This document shows, in pieces, positions 1-11,805 of a stretch of 64,000 nt of DNA. The DNA lies in assembly GCA_019925795.1 (NCBI GenBank), contig CM034303.1, forward strand, positions 3,906,001-3,970,000, in the 5' to 3' direction. A model generated the notes under the pieces. It was given only the letters and a program-made list of their open reading frames with translations. It searched no databases and was not told the origin of the DNA. The first letter of the stretch is position 1; every line of letters begins with the position of its first letter. A program made the position numbers and the translations under genes. The DNA comes from Dendrobium chrysotoxum. Lineage: Eukaryota > Streptophyta > Magnoliopsida > Asparagales > Orchidaceae.

Positions 1-1736
1 AAGCCTTCTGGCTTTTATTATTTTGCATTAGGAAAAGAGAACATGGCAACTCTTTTTAAGGTTCCTAAAACTGTTCATGTAAAAGAAACAAAGATTTGTT
101 TCTCATTATATCCTCTGGCACTTCTTACCACTTGCAAAATAATAGCAAAGTTTACTTTTACATCATTTGATTGGTAACGAAATAAATCATATTTGTATTT
201 TGTTGGTGGTGATTTGCTCTTATTATAAACCTTTCTTCAAGAGGCCAGTAAAGATAGCTAATGCTTAATTATTTCTGTTATAGGTATGAGAAAGGATTGT
301 TTTATGCATTGGACCTTGGAGGAACTAACTTTCGTGTAATACGTGTACAATTGGGAGGAAAAGAACAAGGTGTCGTGAAGAAGGAGGCTGAAGAGGTCTC
401 TATTCCCCCGCATTTGATGGTTGGGAGCTCCCATGTATGTGAAACTCTAGTGTAGTGACTTCTTTTAATCAGATTCGATATCTGTTGTCTTTTCTAATTC
501 ATGTCATTTATTTTTTGCTTTAGGAACTATTTGATTTCATTGCTACGAGGATTGCAAAGTTCATTGCTTCTGAAAGTGAGGAATTTAAGCTTCCTGAAGG
601 CAGGCAGAGAGAACTTGGGTTTACTTTCTCTTTCCCAGTGAGACAGATTTCACTTGCTTCTGGCACTCTTATCAAATGGACAAAAGGTTTCTCCATTGAG
701 GAAACGGTGCGCACTCTTTTGATCTCTTTTTTATTTATGCCCATATTTCTATTGAAGGTGTAGTTTTGACTATTATGTTCATGTGTTTATGGCCACTTTG
801 GAAATAGGGTTGCTATTTTTTTTGTTTACATCATTTTTCTCTTTTAAAATTTAAAACCATCAATTTTTCAATTATGGGAAAAAAACAGACAGTGATCTCA
901 AAGCGAACCTTTGAAATACCCCATTCTTAAATTCTAATGTCAATTTCTACCACTTATGGATTGAACTTCTCATCTTTTGATGTTTTTCTCTTAGTTTTTC
1001 CTATATTTTTTCGTAGCATAAAATTTATCTTAATGCAAAATTCTATTTTTAGTATTTGGTTAAATTTAAAATTTCAATTCTTATTCATTTTTGATGTTTG
1101 ACTAATGGTCATTTACAATTGGGGACAGTACTTGAGAACTATGGAATTCATTTGCATACCAGCTTTGTTGATATCCTACCCTCCTAAATCTATGAATGAG
1201 AGACTGAAATACCCATGCCATTCTATTTGCACCATGCGATGTTGTTGTTTGAGTTATTTGAACTTACATGGAAGCTAGATGTACGGTTATACTCCAGCTT
1301 GATTAGGATGCTTATTTTGCTATGCATGTGCTTCTCAGTTTGCATAATTGTGCCAGTATCCCTTGTGTTTTAGAACTTCCTTTTAACATCCATTACATAT
1401 TATTTCTTGTTTTATTTCCTTTAGTAGAACTAGCATTCAAACTGTCGGTTCAGCTTTTCAAATAATTCATTCAAGTTTCTCACAGAAGCATAACAATTGA
1501 CAATACCAGCTCTCATTTACAACTTAATTTTTTGTTAATCTACATCTAGAACGTTATAGAGAAATTAAATACAATTTTTTGATAGCCTAGATTTTAATGA
1601 TGGTTTACTCTACTCCTTTTTGTCATATGGAGACCAGGTCGGGGAAGATGTTGTGGCTGAGTTGAAAAGAGCCATTGAGAGGCAAGGTCTTGATTTGCAC
1701 GTCACAGCACTTGTGAGCTTTTTATTCTTAACTTCT

Positions 1737-1738
<2 letters not shown>

Positions 1739-1807
<69 letters not shown>
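1739..1807. repeat. (AT)n microsatellite in hexokinase A intron 4
   Basis: About 69 bp of pure AT dinucleotide lies 27 bp after exon 4 of copy A. The same site in copy C (about 23399-23427) holds a shorter, interrupted run, so the tract has expanded or contracted since duplication. Confidence 0.97.
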
Positions 1808-1810
<3 letters not shown>

Positions 1811-2157
1811 TCATATGGCAATTTTCTGAGAAAAAAATATGGCAATTTTCTGCGAAATATCTTAATTTAGGTCAATGATACTGTTGGGACTCTAGCCGGT
1901 GGAAGATATTATGATAAGGATGTACACGCATCTGTTATACTGGGTACTGGCACAAATGCAGCATATGTAGAGCGTGCAGATGCTATTCCAAAGTGGCATG
2001 GCCTATTGCCAAAGTCTGGAGAGATGGTAAGAAGATTTAGTAATACTTTTCCTATACTAAAATGCGGTTTCCAAGTATCTCAGATTTGTAGAAACAAGTT
2101 GAATGAGTATTATATAAATGTGAAAGTGGGTAATAATTTGAGAGCTTTGGAATCTTA

Positions 2158-2265
2158 GGCTTCGTTTGGGACGGCTTTTTTATTGATTCTTAAAACGGAG
2201 TTTTGAATTTTTTGTACTAAAACTCCATTCTAAGAAGCAATAAAAAAGTCGTCCCAAACGAAGCC
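2158..2265. mobile_element. Tourist-like MITE in intron 5 of hexokinase A
   Basis: This 108-bp foldback element starts GGCTTCGTTTGGGACGGC and ends with the inverse complement GTCGTCCCAAACGAAGCC. It is flanked by TTA on both sides (2155-2157 and 2266-2268). A TTA duplication and such termini are typical of PIF/Harbinger-derived Tourist MITEs. Copy C has the empty site with a single TTA at 23774-23776, which proves insertion and its boundaries. Confidence 0.9.
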
Positions 2266-3439
2266 TTAAGATGCGGCTTAATGACAAGTGGTTATTTTGA
2301 TATTTTAGATCTTATGTATGTTGTCATATTTGAAGATTGTGATTAATAATGTAATATCATGTAGGTCATCAACATGGAGTGGGGAAATTTCAGTCATCTC
2401 ACCTTCCTCTGACAGAATATGATATGTCATTAGATGCTGAAAGTTTGAACCCTGGTGAACAGGTATACTTTTATTACATATGCTGCTATCTTCGCCAAAA
2501 TAAATCATCATCAAACCATTACAAAGTGCCATATGGAGATGTTTTTGTTAATTTTTTTACTTTCCTTCGTCATACATTACCATGTGGCTTGTCATGAGAT
2601 TTTTAGATTATGTTCTAAGTCCATTCCTGGTGTTATAAACTCGTTTACTGTTTGAAATCCCAGGTATTTGAGAAGTTGATTTCGGGAATGTATTTGGGAG
2701 AGATTTTAAGAAGAGTCCTCTTGAAGCTGGCTAAGGAGGCTTCTTTATTTGGCGATATTGTCCCTCCAAAACTTAGCATTCCATTTATACTGAGGTACGC
2801 TTTACTTTCTTAGTATCATCTAGTTAAGAGCTCGACATGTTTATTTTGTATTTAATAATGATATTCATGATTGGAAAACTTTTGGGAATTGGTCTTCCGG
2901 ACTAACTTACGTTGAGGGTTCCTTCAAGTTCATGAGCTCCTTGACATGCACCTTCACATGCTAGGTTATTTTTTATTGCCAAATTATAGGCATGTTGTGA
3001 AGATTAAAATTCTGATTGCGACTTGAATGAGCAAAGAATGGATTATAGTTTATATTCTTTCTCCCAATTAGGAGTTCTAATAAATAAAATAAAATAATTA
3101 TTTTAATTGTGAATTGAAGAAAATATATAGTATAAATGCTATAATTTTATTTAAAACTTCATACTTTCTATGTGCAAATGTTTAGGATAGTGTATTTCAT
3201 GTTTTATTCCATGTTTTATCATACTTATGTTTCATATTTATGAGTTAATCCCACTGGATAAGAAAATAAGATTGAGGAGGTTATCTTCTTCCAGGACCCC
3301 ACATATGTCTTCCATGCATCATGATACATCATTAGATCTCAGAGAAGTGGCGAGCAAGTTAAAGGATATATTGGAGGTACTTAACTCTCTTCTATTAAAA
3401 AAATTATTTTGTGCGGACACCGGACATCGTCCGGAGATG

Positions 3440-3522
3440 AATCAGAGCACGTCACGTCACCTCTTTACTGTGTACCGCGGATGTGTAACGGCTGTGTACC
3501 AGTGACATGACAGGCTCTGATT
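3440..3522. repeat. Short foldback sequence in intron 8 of hexokinase A
   Basis: About 20-bp inverted arms (AATCAGAGCACGTCACGTCA at the left, and its imperfect complement ending GGCTCTGATT at the right) enclose a GC-richer core. The sequence just 5', containing GGACACCGGACATCGTCCGG, may belong to the same element. The element is shared by copies B and C, so it predates the array. Confidence 0.6.
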
Positions 3523-4382
3523 TAAGAATTTTGAGACCCATCGTGATCACTTTTGATCTGAGTATCCTAGTGCATAACTGTGAAATTATAGTAGAAGAGG
3601 AGCTGTGAGGCAGTTTGTAAAATTATGCCATTGTACTCTTTCATTTATTCAAAAAGGCCTATCCAAATAATTGGAAAAAGGGGCTAATGATGATGAATAA
3701 TGTTAGATGACAATTTGTTTGAGATCTGTATTTTTTTTCTGGGATTATTTGTTTTTTCCGACAAGTATTTATTGGGATGTTGAGCAAAGTTGAATAAATG
3801 GAGTTAAATAAAATTTACATATTATTAAAGTAAATAAAATTGTAATTATTAATTAATTTTATAAAAATTTTTGTTTTATTAATCTGAAAATAATTTAATT
3901 ATTTATTTATATGTGACTTTCTATCTATAAAAAAGATAATTTAATAGAGCTAAATTTTGAAAATTCTTTATTGGATTTAAAAATTACATATACATTAAAT
4001 AATATGTTCTTTATAAAGTAATTAAATATCAACAAAAATTATTTTAAATGTATAAAATATTGATTTGATTTCAGCATTTAGCTGAAATTTAGTAGCTAGC
4101 ATTTTTAAATCTTATAAATGAGTTAAAATAAAATATAATTATGAGTATAACATAAGGAACATAATTTAAAATAATTTTTATATTTGGTTAATATATGTTT
4201 AAGCTTCAACATAGATTAGCTAACTTATTAACTCTGTTATAAGAGATTAATGCCTTTAATCATGATGCTGAGCATTGAGTCTTCTCAGTTATCTTCTAAA
4301 TTGCTTGATTATCGAATTATTAAATTGATGCTATTTTGAAGTTCAAAATATGTCCCATAATCTAACATGATTTACATTATTA

Positions 4383-4581
4383 GGATTTATTTGGGACTGT
4401 TGTAATTTTTTATAAATGTAGTTGTGAAGTTACTGTGGAGAGAATTTTTTTTTAAGTTATTATAGAAAGCATCTTCCTAACACAAAAATTTATTAAAAAT
4501 AATGAAAAAATAATGGACAAATAAAAATTGTGGCTGCAGTCTAAAATACAAAACAATAAGAAAATTATCCCAAATGAAATC
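4383..4581. mobile_element. Long MITE relative, copy A 3' flank
   Basis: This 199-bp element begins GGATTTATTTGGGACTGTTG and ends in an inverse complement (ATTATCCCAAATGAAATC), flanked by TTA (4380-4382 and 4582-4584). It resembles the short TTA-flanked MITEs of this window but has a longer core. Equivalent copies sit at 10510-10708 and 28507-28719. Confidence 0.7.
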
Positions 4582-4777
4582 TTAGAAGCAAAGTTAAAAA
4601 TCCACACTTTGAATTTTATTATCCATTGCGGATGAATCTCTTCAAAAACTGCCAATAAAAATAGATGATAAGTTAAGGGATGCTCTTTACATAAATTGAA
4701 ATATAGAAACAAACTCTTTTTTCCTCTAAAAGAATTTCATATAAAGCTAACATTCATTACATGATTCTCCAAACATT

Positions 4778-4904
4778 TTTTATTTGGGGATATTAAAGCC
4801 AATTAAGGCAGACTCATGACACACACATCACATACACAAGACTCGAACCCAAGATCTCTTGGTTGGTAGGCTAAGGTCCAACCAACAGATCAAGATGAGC
4901 TGTG
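4778..4904 (-). mobile_element. tRNA-derived SINE with 16-bp target duplication
   Basis: The - strand carries a box B-like GGGTTCGAGTC and an upstream box A-like GATCTGTTGGTTGGA, with an A-rich end at the low-coordinate side. The exact 16-bp direct repeat TGATTCTCCAAACATT flanks it at 4762-4777 and 4905-4920. Copy B has the same insertion; copy C lacks it. Confidence 0.8.
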
Positions 4905-5094
4905 TGATTCTCCAAACATTATATGCTTGTCTATAGCTACAATGATGATAGGTTTAAAAGAACTAATATTTAGATATTATGGATTGTATACAAAATTTTA
5001 ATTTCATTTCTTTCTTAGCATTTCCTTTAAGATTCCAAATTAGAGCTTCTATTATTAAGATGGTTGAATGATCTAGTGTGAGATGTGACAACGA

Positions 5095-5600
5095 ACCTCC
5101 GCCCGTCGTCGGACTTTTGCCCGTCGTTGAACTTTCATCGGACTTCTAGCCGACGCTAAATTCTCATCCGTCGCCGAATTTCCATCCATCCCATCATCGG
5201 ACTTCGGCCCGTCACCAGACTTTCGTGGGACTTCTACCCGACGTCGTATTTCCACCCGTCGGGACTTTCGTCGGATTTCTACTCGACCCCGAATTTTCAC
5301 CTCTCGTCGAATTTCCACCCATCACGGTCTTCCGCCCATGTCGGATTTTTATCCGACGCCGGACTTCTGCCTATCGTTGGACTTCTACCCGTCACCAGAC
5401 TTTTATCGTACTTTTTCCAACGCCGGTCTTCTGCATGTCACCAGACAACAGTCCTCCTCGACTGCCATCACTAAATTATGGTCCTTTCTACCTCCCTCCT
5501 GATAAAGGCCTTTTCGCCTGACTACAGCCTTCCGACCTCTGTCGCCTGCCGACTACGGCCCTTCTGACCTCCATCGCCAACCAACTACGGATGCGAATCT
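5095..5600. repeat. GC-rich degenerate CGAC tandem repeat, copy A
   Basis: Short degenerate units built on CCGACTTCTACCCGTCGCC-like and CGACTACGGCCCTTCTGACC-like words are repeated about 15-20 times. They stand out sharply from the AT-rich surroundings. The same family recurs at 11215-11735 and 57700-58590. The open frames across it on both strands reflect low stop content, not a gene. Confidence 0.8.
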
Positions 5601-5604
5601 CTCT

Positions 5605-6168
5605 TCTGTTGTCTTACCTCTATTTTTAGTGATCATGCTTTTTGTCTGATTAGATTTTGTTAGGTTAGTTCCTGACACTTAGGATAGCATAATCCTAATC
5701 CTAGTGTTAGGATGCAAACCTTATAATTTACTAAATCACATAATACCATTGTGATATTTTTTAACATATAGTTTAGCTTTTATTATTTAGATACTTAATT
5801 ACTTATGCTTACTTTACATTTGGTGGTTTTCATAATAGTTGGTATGTTTGGAAGCCTCTAAAGCTTACAATAAGTAGATGACAAATCACTACCTACAACA
5901 TACAACCTCTAAGCCCAATGCCTTATGAAGTCTTTTCCACTCATATAGAAAATGAGGTAGTAAAACTTTGACACAATTCCTATGGTTGATAATTCCTTCT
6001 TTGCTTGTATGATTCTAGAAAGGGCACATGGGCATTCACATCTTGACTTACAAGTCCTAAAGTAAAGTTCAAAATTTAATCTATATCTCATCCAACTTGG
6101 AATATTTTGAGCATTTCTTTCCTAGTGTATGAACTTAAGATTACTTTAATATATTTGAATTGTCTGAT
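5605..6168. other. Copy A-specific segment
   Basis: AT-rich sequence without a recognisable gene. In copy B the equivalent interval, with the same left neighbour (GAATCTCTCTT) and the same right neighbour (TATAGTTAGCAAATTC), is occupied by a 2-kb LTR-element fragment instead. Confidence 0.6.
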
Positions 6169-6261
6169 AAATATAGTTAGCAAATTCTCAATTAAAGCTT
6201 GGTTATAGTTAGACGAGGAGGAAAATACTTAGTGAAAGAGCATCGGATATCCAATCATGCT

Positions 6262-6390
6262 TTTTTTTTTTTTTTGAGAATGAAGGGACAACGTCGGGAC
6301 TCACACACACAACACATATGCATGACTCGAACCTAATACCTCTTAGTTGGTAGCCAAAGTACCTAACCAACAAACTAAGGAGAGCAACGT
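6262..6390 (-). mobile_element. Second tRNA-derived SINE, copy A
   Basis: The - strand shows a box B-like AGGTTCGAGTC and a box A-like TTAGTTTGTTGGTTAGG, with a T-run on the + strand at the low end (the A-tail of the element). Near-identical 12-bp flanks (TCCAATCATGCT and TCCAACCATGCT) at 6250-6261 and 6391-6402 are the likely target duplication. Copy B carries the same insertion at about 13858-13983. Confidence 0.75.
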
Positions 6391-6530
6391 TCCAACCATG
6401 CTTTAGTATCTGAATAAGGTTTATTCCTTTTATGTTCATATATGTATTAAATAAGTAAAAGGCTATCCTAAGCATTAATCCAAATGGAGTTCTACAACAA
6501 CCCAATAGAGATTATGGTGTAAAGATGAGA

Positions 6531-6570
6531 GATTTGGCCTATGTTAAGAAAGGTAGAGGTAAACTTAAAA
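6531..6570 (+). mobile_element. RTE LINE 3' fragment running into the gap
   Basis: The sequence GTTAAGAAAGGTAGAGGTAA matches the C-terminal LTYVKKGRGRPKKTW coding region seen in the LINE fragments at 28180 and 41255. It is cut by the N run, so its extent is unknown. Confidence 0.65.
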
Positions 6571-7070
6571 NNNNNNNNNNNNNNNNNNNNNNNNNNNNNN
6601 NNNNNNNNNNNNNNNNNNNNNNNNNNNNNNNNNNNNNNNNNNNNNNNNNNNNNNNNNNNNNNNNNNNNNNNNNNNNNNNNNNNNNNNNNNNNNNNNNNNN
6701 NNNNNNNNNNNNNNNNNNNNNNNNNNNNNNNNNNNNNNNNNNNNNNNNNNNNNNNNNNNNNNNNNNNNNNNNNNNNNNNNNNNNNNNNNNNNNNNNNNNN
6801 NNNNNNNNNNNNNNNNNNNNNNNNNNNNNNNNNNNNNNNNNNNNNNNNNNNNNNNNNNNNNNNNNNNNNNNNNNNNNNNNNNNNNNNNNNNNNNNNNNNN
6901 NNNNNNNNNNNNNNNNNNNNNNNNNNNNNNNNNNNNNNNNNNNNNNNNNNNNNNNNNNNNNNNNNNNNNNNNNNNNNNNNNNNNNNNNNNNNNNNNNNNN
7001 NNNNNNNNNNNNNNNNNNNNNNNNNNNNNNNNNNNNNNNNNNNNNNNNNNNNNNNNNNNNNNNNNNNNNN
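6571..7070. other. Assembly gap (500 N)
   Basis: Exactly 500 N. It separates the 3' flank of hexokinase copy A from exon 5 of copy B. The 5' half of copy B must lie here or is missing, so the true gap is probably much longer than 500 bp. Confidence 0.98.
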
Positions 7071-9104
7071 TACTGGCACAAATGCAGCATATGTAGAGCG
7101 TACAGATGCTATTCCAAAGTGGCATGGCCTATTGCCAAAGTCTGGGGAGATGGTAAGAAGATTTAGTAATACTTTTCCTATACTAAAATGCGGTTTCCAA
7201 GTATCTCAGATTTGTAGAAACAAGTTGAATGAGTATTATATAAATGTGAAAGTGGGTAATAATTTGACAGCTTTGGAATCTTAGGCTTTGTTTAGGACGG
7301 CTTTTTTATTGTTTCTTAAAACGGAGTTTTGAAATTTTTGTACTAAACTCCGCTTTAAGAAGCAATAAAAAAGTCGTCCCAAATGAGGCCTTAAGATGCG
7401 GCTCAATGACAAGTGGTTATTTTGATATTTTAGATCTTATGTATGTTGTCATATTTGAAGATTGTGATTAATAATGTAATATCATGTAGGTCATCAACAT
7501 GGAGTGGGGAAATTTTCAGTCATCTCACCTTCCTCTGACAGAATATGATATGTCATTAGATGCTGAAAGTTTGAACCCTGGTGAACAGGTATACTTTTAT
7601 TACATATGCTGCTATCTTCGCCAAAATAAATCATCATCAAACCATTACAAAGTGCCATATGGAGATGTTTTTGTTAATTTTTTTACTTTCCTTTGTCATA
7701 CATTACCATGTGGCTTGTCATGGGATTTTTAGATTATGTTCTAAGTCCATTCCTGGTGTTGTAAACTCGTTTACTGTTTGAAATCCCAGGTATTTGAGAA
7801 GTTGATTTCGGGAATGTATTTGGGAGAGATTCTAAGAAGAGTCCTCTTGAAGTTGGCTAAGGAGGCTTCTTTATTTAGCGATATTGTCCCTCCAAATCTT
7901 AGCATTCCATTTATACTGAGGTACGCTTTACTTTCTTAGTATCTTCTAGTTAAGAGCTCGACATGTTTATTTTGTATTTAATGATGATATTCATGATTGG
8001 AAAACTTTTGGGAATTGGTCTTCCGGACCAACTTACGTTGAGGGTTCCTTCAAGTTCATGTGCTCCTTGACATGCACCTTCACATGCTAGGTTATTTTGT
8101 ATTGCCAAATTATAGGAATGTTGTGAAGATTAAATTCTGATTGGGATTTGAATGAGCAAAGAAAGGATTATAGTTTATATTCTTTCTCCCAATTAGGAGT
8201 TCTAATAAATAAAATAAAATAATTATTTTAATTGTGAATTGAAGAAAATATATAGTATAAATGCTATAATTTTATTTAAAACTTCATATCTTCTAAGTGC
8301 AAATGTTGAGAATAGTGTATTTCATGTTTTATTCCATGTTTTATCTTGCTTATGGTTCATGTTTATGAGTTAATCCCACTGTATAAGAAAATAAGATTGA
8401 GGAGGTTATCTTCTTCCAGGAGCCCACATATGTCTTCCATGCATCATGATACATCATCAGATCTCAAAGCAGTGGCGAGCAAGTTAAAGGATATATTGGA
8501 GGTACTTAACTCTCTTCTATTAAAAAAAATAATTCTGTGCGGACACCAGACGTCATCCGAAGGCGAATCAGAGCACGCCATGTCACCTCTTTACTGTGTA
8601 CCGTGGATGTCTACCCGTTGTGTACCATGTGATATGACGGCTCTGATTTAAGAACTTTAAGACCCATCGTGATCACTTTTGATCCGAATATCCTAGTGCA
8701 GAACTTTTCCCAAGATCAAACTAGTTAAGGTAGTTGATATCTTCTGTTTGGCTTCATTGTTTCAGATTACAAATACCTCCTTAAAGACCCGAAAAATGGT
8801 AGTCGAGCTCTGTGACATTATTATGAAGCGCAGTGCTCGATTATCAGCAGCTGCTATGGTTGGTATTCTTAAGAAGCAAGGAAGAGATTCTAGAGAGAAG
8901 CAGAGAACTGTGATTGCTGTGGATGGTGGTCTGTTTGAGCACTATGCCTTATTCAGAGAGTGCTTAGAAGGCTCACTTGTAGAGATTCTTGGCACAGAAG
9001 TTGCTTCCTCTGTGATTATCACACATGCCAATGATGGCTCAGGCATTGGGGCTGCTCTAATTGCTGCTTCAAACTCCCAGTATTCTGAGGTGGAGACTTC
9101 TTAG
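7071..9104 (+). CDS. Hexokinase copy B, 3' half (5' half in gap)
   Basis: Exons are 7071-7152 (the rest is in the gap), 7490-7588, 7790-7920, 8420-8501 and 8766-9104. All join in frame to the TAG stop. Exon 6 has the full 99 nt and reads VINMEWGNFQSSHLPLTEYD, so the lesions of copies A and C are absent. The last exon encodes VAVDGGLFEHY and NDGSGIGAALIAAS, the conserved C-terminal nucleotide-binding region of plant hexokinases, and ends SQYSEVETS. The protein would phosphorylate hexoses; if its first exon is like that of copy C it would carry an N-terminal membrane anchor for the outer mitochondrial membrane. Of the three copies this one is the best candidate for a working gene, but exons 1-4 cannot be seen. 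Confidence 0.9.
7284..7390. mobile_element. Tourist-like MITE in intron 5 of hexokinase B
   Basis: Orthologous to the element at 2158-2265 in copy A: same site, TTA on both sides (7281-7283 and 7391-7393), slightly diverged ends (GGCTTTGTTTAGGACGGC). Confidence 0.88.
8566..8649. repeat. Short foldback sequence in intron 8 of hexokinase B
   Basis: Counterpart of 3440-3522 in copy A, with arms AATCAGAGCACGCCATGTCA and an imperfect complement ending GGCTCTGATTT. Confidence 0.55.
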
Positions 9105-10509
9105 TATTCTTTGAAGAAAATTCCAATCATAATGTCCTTATCAAATTCGTGATTAGGATGAATTTAAATACATTCAAGTTATTTTAAGATAAGTGCAATA
9201 CATGTTTTCATTGATCATTCATATGTTGCCCTCATCTCAAAGAAAATCCAACGGTAAATTTATCATGACTCAACTTTGATCATGATGTTCTCGCTAAAAC
9301 CGTTGGATTTGCTTTGAGATGCGCATGAAATATATTTTGATTTCTTATTCATGTTTTGCACTAATTTTAAAGTAATTTTCGTAGTTTCGAGACTCGTCAT
9401 GATCATAAATTCAATAAGGACATTTTGATCCAATATTTTTTTTGTATATTTTTCAATTTTGTTTTATTTTTCTCTTTCACATTTTGTTCCACATATTCCC
9501 TCATTTTTTTTGAGGAGTGTAACATACCACATAGGAAGCATTTACTATATTGTAATGAAGCAGCTGAGGAGCTGAGCTTCAATATGTAGAATTATAGTAG
9601 AAGAGGAGCTGTGAGGCAGTTTGTAAAATTATGCCATTGTACTCTTTCATTTATTCAAAAGGCCTATCCAAATAATTGGAAAAGGGCTAATGATGATGAA
9701 TAATGTTAGATCACAATATGTTTGAGATCTGTATTTTTTTTTCTTGGATTATTTTTTTTTTCCTGACAAATATTTATTTGGGTTGATGAAAGTGAATGGA
9801 GTTAGATAAAACTATAATATTATCTAAAGTAAATAAAATTGTAATTATTAATTAATTATAAAAATTTTGTTTTATTAATCTGAAAATAAATTTAATAATT
9901 TATTTATATGTGACTTTCTATCTATAAAAAAGATAAATTTAATAGAGCTAAATTTGAAAATTAATTTATGGCTAAAAAATACATATACATTAAATAATAT
10001 GTTATTTATAAAGTAATTAAATATCAACAAAAATTATTAAATGTATATATTGATTTGATTTCAACATTTAGCTGAAATTTTGTAGCATTTTTAAATCGTA
10101 TAAATGAGTTAAAATAAATTATAATTATGAGTATATCATAAGGAACATAATTTAAAATAATTTTTATATTTGGTTTAAGCTTCATCATAGTTTAGCTAAC
10201 TTATTAACTCTCTTATAAGAGATTAATGCCTTTAATCATGATACTGAGCATTGAGTCTTCTCAGTTATCTTCTAAATTGCTTGATTATCGAATAATTAAA
10301 TTGATGCTATTTTGAAGTTCAAAATATGTGCCATAATCCAACCCTAAAATCACTGAAGATAAATACTTACAATTTTTAGTTTATATATATATATATATAA
10401 TTTTCAAAAAAATAAAATAATAATAAAAAAATACAATTTTTAGTTATCTATTTGTTACCATCAAAATAAACTAACATATTTCATGAGTTGAACATGATTT
10501 ACATTATTA
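9105..10509. other. 3' flank of hexokinase B, no gene seen
   Basis: AT-rich DNA holding the presumed 3' untranslated region. From about 9590 it is homologous to copy A from about 3583, and from 9105 it is homologous to copy C from 27491. A short inverted repeat near 9237-9322 (CATCTCAAAGAAAATCCAAC with its complement GTTGGATTTGCTTTGAGATG) is shared with copy C. Confidence 0.7.
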
Positions 10510-10708
10510 GGATTTATTTGGGATTGTTGTAATTTTTTATAAATGTAATTGTGAAGTTACTATGAAGAGAATTTTTTTTAAAGTTATTATAGAAAGCATC
10601 TTCCTAACACAAAAATTAATTGAAAATAATGAAAAAATAATAGACAAATAAAAATTGTGGCTACAGTCTAAAATACAAAGCATTAAGAAAGATGCCCCAA
10701 ATGAAATC
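10510..10708. mobile_element. Long MITE relative, copy B 3' flank
   Basis: Counterpart of 4383-4581, starting GGATTTATTTGGGATTGTTG with TTA at 10507-10509; the right end is slightly decayed. Confidence 0.65.
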
Positions 10709-10903
10709 TCAGAAGCAAAGTTAAAATCCACACTTTGAATTTTATTATCCATTGCGGATGAATCCCTTCAAAAACTGCCAATAAAAAATGGATGATAAGT
10801 TAAGGGATGCTCTTTATATAAATTGAAATATAGAAACAAACTTTTTTTCCTCTTAAAGAATTCCATATAAAGCTAACATTCATTATATGATTCTCCAAAC
10901 ATT

Positions 10904-11027
10904 TTTTTTTTAGGACATTAAGGCTAATTAAGGCAGACTCATACACACATCACATACACAAGACTCGAACCCAAAACCTCTTGGTTGGTAGGCTAAGGTC
11001 CCAACCAACAGACCAAGATGAGTTGCG
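10904..11027 (-). mobile_element. tRNA-derived SINE, copy B
   Basis: Same insertion as 4778-4904, with the flanking repeat TGATTCTCCAAACAT at 10888 and 11028 and the same box B-like GGGTTCGAGTC on the - strand. Confidence 0.78.
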
Positions 11028-11214
11028 TGATTCTCCAAACATCATATGCTTGTCTATAGCTGCAATGATGATAGGTTTAAAAAAACTAGTATTTAGATAT
11101 TATGGATTGTATACAAAATTTTAATTTCATTTCTTTCTTAGCATTTCCTTTAAGATTCCAAATTAAAGCTTCTATCATTAAGATGGTTGAATGATCTAGT
11201 GTGAGATGTGACAA

Positions 11215-11735
11215 TAAACCTTCGCCCGTCTGCCCGTTGTTGAACTCTCGTTGGACTTCTACCCAACGTCGAATTTTCATCCGTCGTCGAATTTCCACCC
11301 GTTCCGTCATCAGACTTCTGCCCGTCACCAAAACTTTCGTGGGACTTCTACCCGACGTCGAATTTTCACCCGTCACTAGACTTTCGTCGGATTTCTACTC
11401 GACGCCGAATTTTCACCCGTCGTCAGACTTCTACCCGTCACCGGACTTTCGTGGGACTTCTACCCATCGCCAGAATTCCGCCCATCACTAGATTGTTATC
11501 CGATGTCGGACTTTTGCCTATCGTTGGACTTCTACTAGTCGCAAGACTTTTGTTGGACTTTTGCCCGACTGGACTTTCGCTAGTCACCGGACAATAGTCC
11601 TCCTCGATCGCCATCGCTAAATTGTGGTCCTTTCGACCTCCCTCTTGATAAAGGCCTTTCCGCCTGAATACAGCCTTCTGACCTCCATCGCCCGCCGACT
11701 ACGACCCTTCTGACCTCCATCGCCAACCAACTACG
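11215..11735. repeat. GC-rich degenerate CGAC tandem repeat, copy B
   Basis: Counterpart of 5095-5600. It abuts an LTR-element fragment on its 3' side, so it may have started as part of a retroelement, but the copy at 57700-58590 shows no LTR beside it. Confidence 0.78.
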
Positions 11736-11805
11736 GATGTGAATCTCTCTTGGTTGTGGGATCTCTCAAAAAAGGGTGATCCCCTGCCATGACCTATGTA
11801 TAGGG

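Larger units (their letters stand above)
284..3376 (+). pseudogene. Hexokinase copy A, 5'-partial and 3'-deleted
   Basis: This encodes part of a plant hexokinase (ATP-dependent phosphorylation of glucose and other hexoses; several plant members also sense glucose). Visible exons are 284-434, 524-706, 1638-1712, 1871-2026, 2365-2462, 2664-2794 and 3295-3376, all with GT-AG borders. By Arabidopsis HXK1-like numbering they include the phosphate-1 loop LDLGGTNFRV with G104, the FTFSFPV segment with S177, the catalytic Asp in VNDTVGTL, and GTGTNAAYVE. Exon 1 lies upstream of the window. Exon 6 is 98 nt instead of 99 because one T is missing after GGGGAAATTT, giving an early TGA. The last exon, which carries the NDGSGIGAAL nucleotide-site motif in the other copies, is absent because of a deletion. 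Family assignment is certain; non-function is strongly supported unless the frameshift is a base-calling error, and even then the C-terminus is missing. Confidence 0.92.

Noticed and set aside
5073..5521. Arg-rich open frames on both strands over the CGAC repeat
   Set aside because: Low stop density of a GC-rich tandem repeat explains them; the frames are not kept in the other arrays.
6492..7284. Long open frames across the first N run
   Set aside because: They consist almost wholly of unknown bases; the only real coding part is hexokinase exon 5.
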